Made by a program: the position numbers and the translations under genes. From positions 1-15,942 of the forward strand of contig JAUIKZ010000023.1 of assembly GCA_030433125.1 (NCBI GenBank): DNA of 15,942 nt, given 5' to 3'. Shown here in pieces: positions 14,937 to 15,942 of this stretch. Below the pieces are notes generated by a model. It searched no databases. It saw nothing but the letters and a program-made list of their open reading frames with translations, and was not told the origin of the DNA. How positions within the stretch are numbered: the stretch's first letter is position 1; each line of letters starts with the position of its first letter. The DNA is from Alphaproteobacteria bacterium. GTDB lineage: Bacteria; Pseudomonadota; Alphaproteobacteria; UBA6184.

Positions 14937-15848
14937 ATGAAGCAAGAACGCGTACAAGTTAACCGCAAAATGTTGTTGGCGGATAAGTTTAAAAAACTCT
15001 TTCCGGAAGCGGTGAAAGACCGTGGGCCTGTGTCGTCGCAGAACATTCCCTTGAACCGTGAGGTGGGGATGCCCGATAAAATCAAGCCTATGAACATCGA
15101 CCCTATCGCGTTCGAGTTCCCAAAAGAGGTGGATGAAAAGCTTGCGAGCCTCGACAACCTATTTGATGAAGATGACATCATCACCATTCCTGAGGTGCCG
15201 CCCCGGGATGGGGAATTTATTATGGCCACCACTCAAAAAGTGCCGGTACAAATTCAGCATTACAAAAATGGGAAACTTCATGGTGAGATGAAGATTTTTG
15301 AAAATGGCCAGCTGGTGGAAAAGATACCTTATGTAAAGGGTGTGGTGCATGGGGAAAAGCGGTATTATACCGAAGAGGGGCAATTAACGCTCATTGAAAA
15401 TTATCGCAATGGTAAGCGTAATGGGTTACTCATACAGCTCAATGAAAATGGCTCGCCCTTGTTGCGCTCTCAATATAAGGATGAAAAGCTAGAGGGGCTC
15501 ATGACCCAATATACTGAAAATGGGGAGCTGCAATCAAAGATACATTACAAAGCCAACAAAAAGCATGGCCCGGCCCATTTCTTTTACCCACAGCAAAACC
15601 CGGAGGACGCACCTAAGATTGCCAAGACCATTCATTATGCAGAAGATAAACAACATGGCGAGGCTGTTACCTATTATCAATCCGGAAAACCTATGATGAA
15701 AGAGCATTACGAAAAGGGCAGACTTCATGGAGGTGTGGTGGAGTATTACGAAAACGGGCAGGTGCGTAAGATCACCAAGCATGAAAACGGAAAGCCTGTA
15801 GCCCCGCCGGTGATGTATGACATCAAGGGACGGGAGCTGAAAGGGTAA
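14937..15848 (+). CDS. YwqK/MORN-variant repeat protein next to the spike gene
   Basis: A 303-residue soluble protein. Residues 1-111 show no family I recognise; they are Lys-rich at first (KMLLADKFKKLFPEA) and then acidic (NLFDEDDIITIPE). Residues 112-303 are eight repeats of about 24 residues of the MORN_2/YwqK type, for example GRLHGGVVEYYENGQVRK and GVVHGEKRYYTEEGQLTL. One copy (207-236) carries a 6-residue insertion, and the last is degenerate. Proteins with these repeats include YwqK-like putative antitoxins and immunity proteins in polymorphic toxin loci, but many have no known role. AAGGA lies 6 nt before the ATG, 13 nt after the spike stop, so the three genes form an operon. It could be an immunity protein, an adaptor or an effector; no toxin domain is visible in the window. 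Confidence 0.75.
   Translation: MKQERVQVNRKMLLADKFKKLFPEAVKDRGPVSSQNIPLNREVGMPDKIKPMNIDPIAFEFPKEVDEKLASLDNLFDEDDIITIPEVPPRDGEFIMATTQKVPVQIQHYKNGKLHGEMKIFENGQLVEKIPYVKGVVHGEKRYYTEEGQLTLIENYRNGKRNGLLIQLNENGSPLLRSQYKDEKLEGLMTQYTENGELQSKIHYKANKKHGPAHFFYPQQNPEDAPKIAKTIHYAEDKQHGEAVTYYQSGKPMMKEHYEKGRLHGGVVEYYENGQVRKITKHENGKPVAPPVMYDIKGRELKG
15270..15845 (+). repeat. Eight YwqK/MORN-variant coding repeats
   Basis: Units by residue: 112-134, 135-158, 159-182, 183-206, 207-236 (longer), 237-260, 261-284 and 285-303 (degenerate). Each typically has G-x-x-x-G near its start, an aromatic pair, N-G-x-L/V in the middle and a Tyr/His near the end. This is a beta-hairpin repeat expected to build an elongated sheet. 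Confidence 0.78.
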
Positions 15849-15853
15849 AGATA

Positions 15854-15879
15854 AGCCAGTGTGGCTATTCGCTTTTTTT
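15854..15879 (+). terminator. Weak candidate terminator after the spike cassette
   Basis: AGCCA (15854-15858), loop GTG, TGGCT (15862-15866), then ATTCGC and a run of seven T (15873-15879). The stem is only 5 bp and the T-run begins 6 nt after it, so this is a poor match. Nothing else is recognisable in the last 94 bases of the window. Confidence 0.3.
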
Positions 15880-15942
15880 GCTTTGTTACAAGATAGCCCA
15901 AAGCGGTGTAGCGTCAAGGTCGCCCTTTCCCTTCGATTTTGC

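Noticed and set aside
15534..15917. Minus-strand ORF of 127 codons at the right end
   Set aside because: It lies mostly opposite the YwqK-repeat gene and reflects its repeated codons. Its composition is not that of a real protein and no ribosome binding site is apparent.
1..15942. CRISPR array, tRNA, rRNA, insertion sequence or integrase attachment site
   Set aside because: No direct-repeat/spacer pattern, cloverleaf, rRNA segment, transposase or terminal inverted repeat was seen on either strand.

Overview
All genes in this window lie on the plus strand and coding density is high; no gap between genes exceeds about 180 bases. The organism looks like an alphaproteobacterium, probably host-associated or with a reduced genome. 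Supporting points are the chain MlaF-type ATPase – radA – cvpA, the rsuA/rluB-type gene overlapping rsmD, the two-subunit glycyl-tRNA synthetase (glyQ, glyS), a Rho sequence of the alphaproteobacterial kind, and paired MFS carriers of a sort often multiplied in intracellular bacteria. The lineage (Holosporales- or Rickettsiales-like) is inference from protein character, not from a marker gene.

Region 1 (1-4594) is a tight operon: a 5'-truncated SPOR-domain envelope protein, an MlaF-like lipid-transport ATPase, RadA, CvpA, an RluB/RsuA-type pseudouridine synthase and RsmD. Gaps are 1, 1, 4 and 6 nt, and the last pair overlaps by 17 nt. The purF gene that commonly follows radA-cvpA is absent. 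Region 2 (4595-7438) holds two paralogous MFS transporters separated by a strong UUCG-loop hairpin. Region 3 (7439-11993) holds rho with its own promoter and leader, two hairpins after it, and the glyQS operon with a good promoter.

Region 4 (12036-15848) is the unusual part: three closely spaced genes with strong ribosome binding sites. The first encodes an acidic protein made of eight tandem repeats of about 32 residues. The second encodes a VgrG/gp5-like spike in which the usual N-terminal gp27-like hub is replaced by a roughly 190-residue acidic, tyrosine-rich, apparently disordered head. The third encodes a protein with eight YwqK/MORN-variant repeats behind a unique N-terminal region. 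The first two share acidic, Tyr-rich N-termini, which suggests they act together. I read this as a spike cassette of a contractile injection apparatus (type VI-like) with two associated proteins of unknown role. No sheath, baseplate or ATPase gene is visible, so the type of apparatus cannot be settled here.
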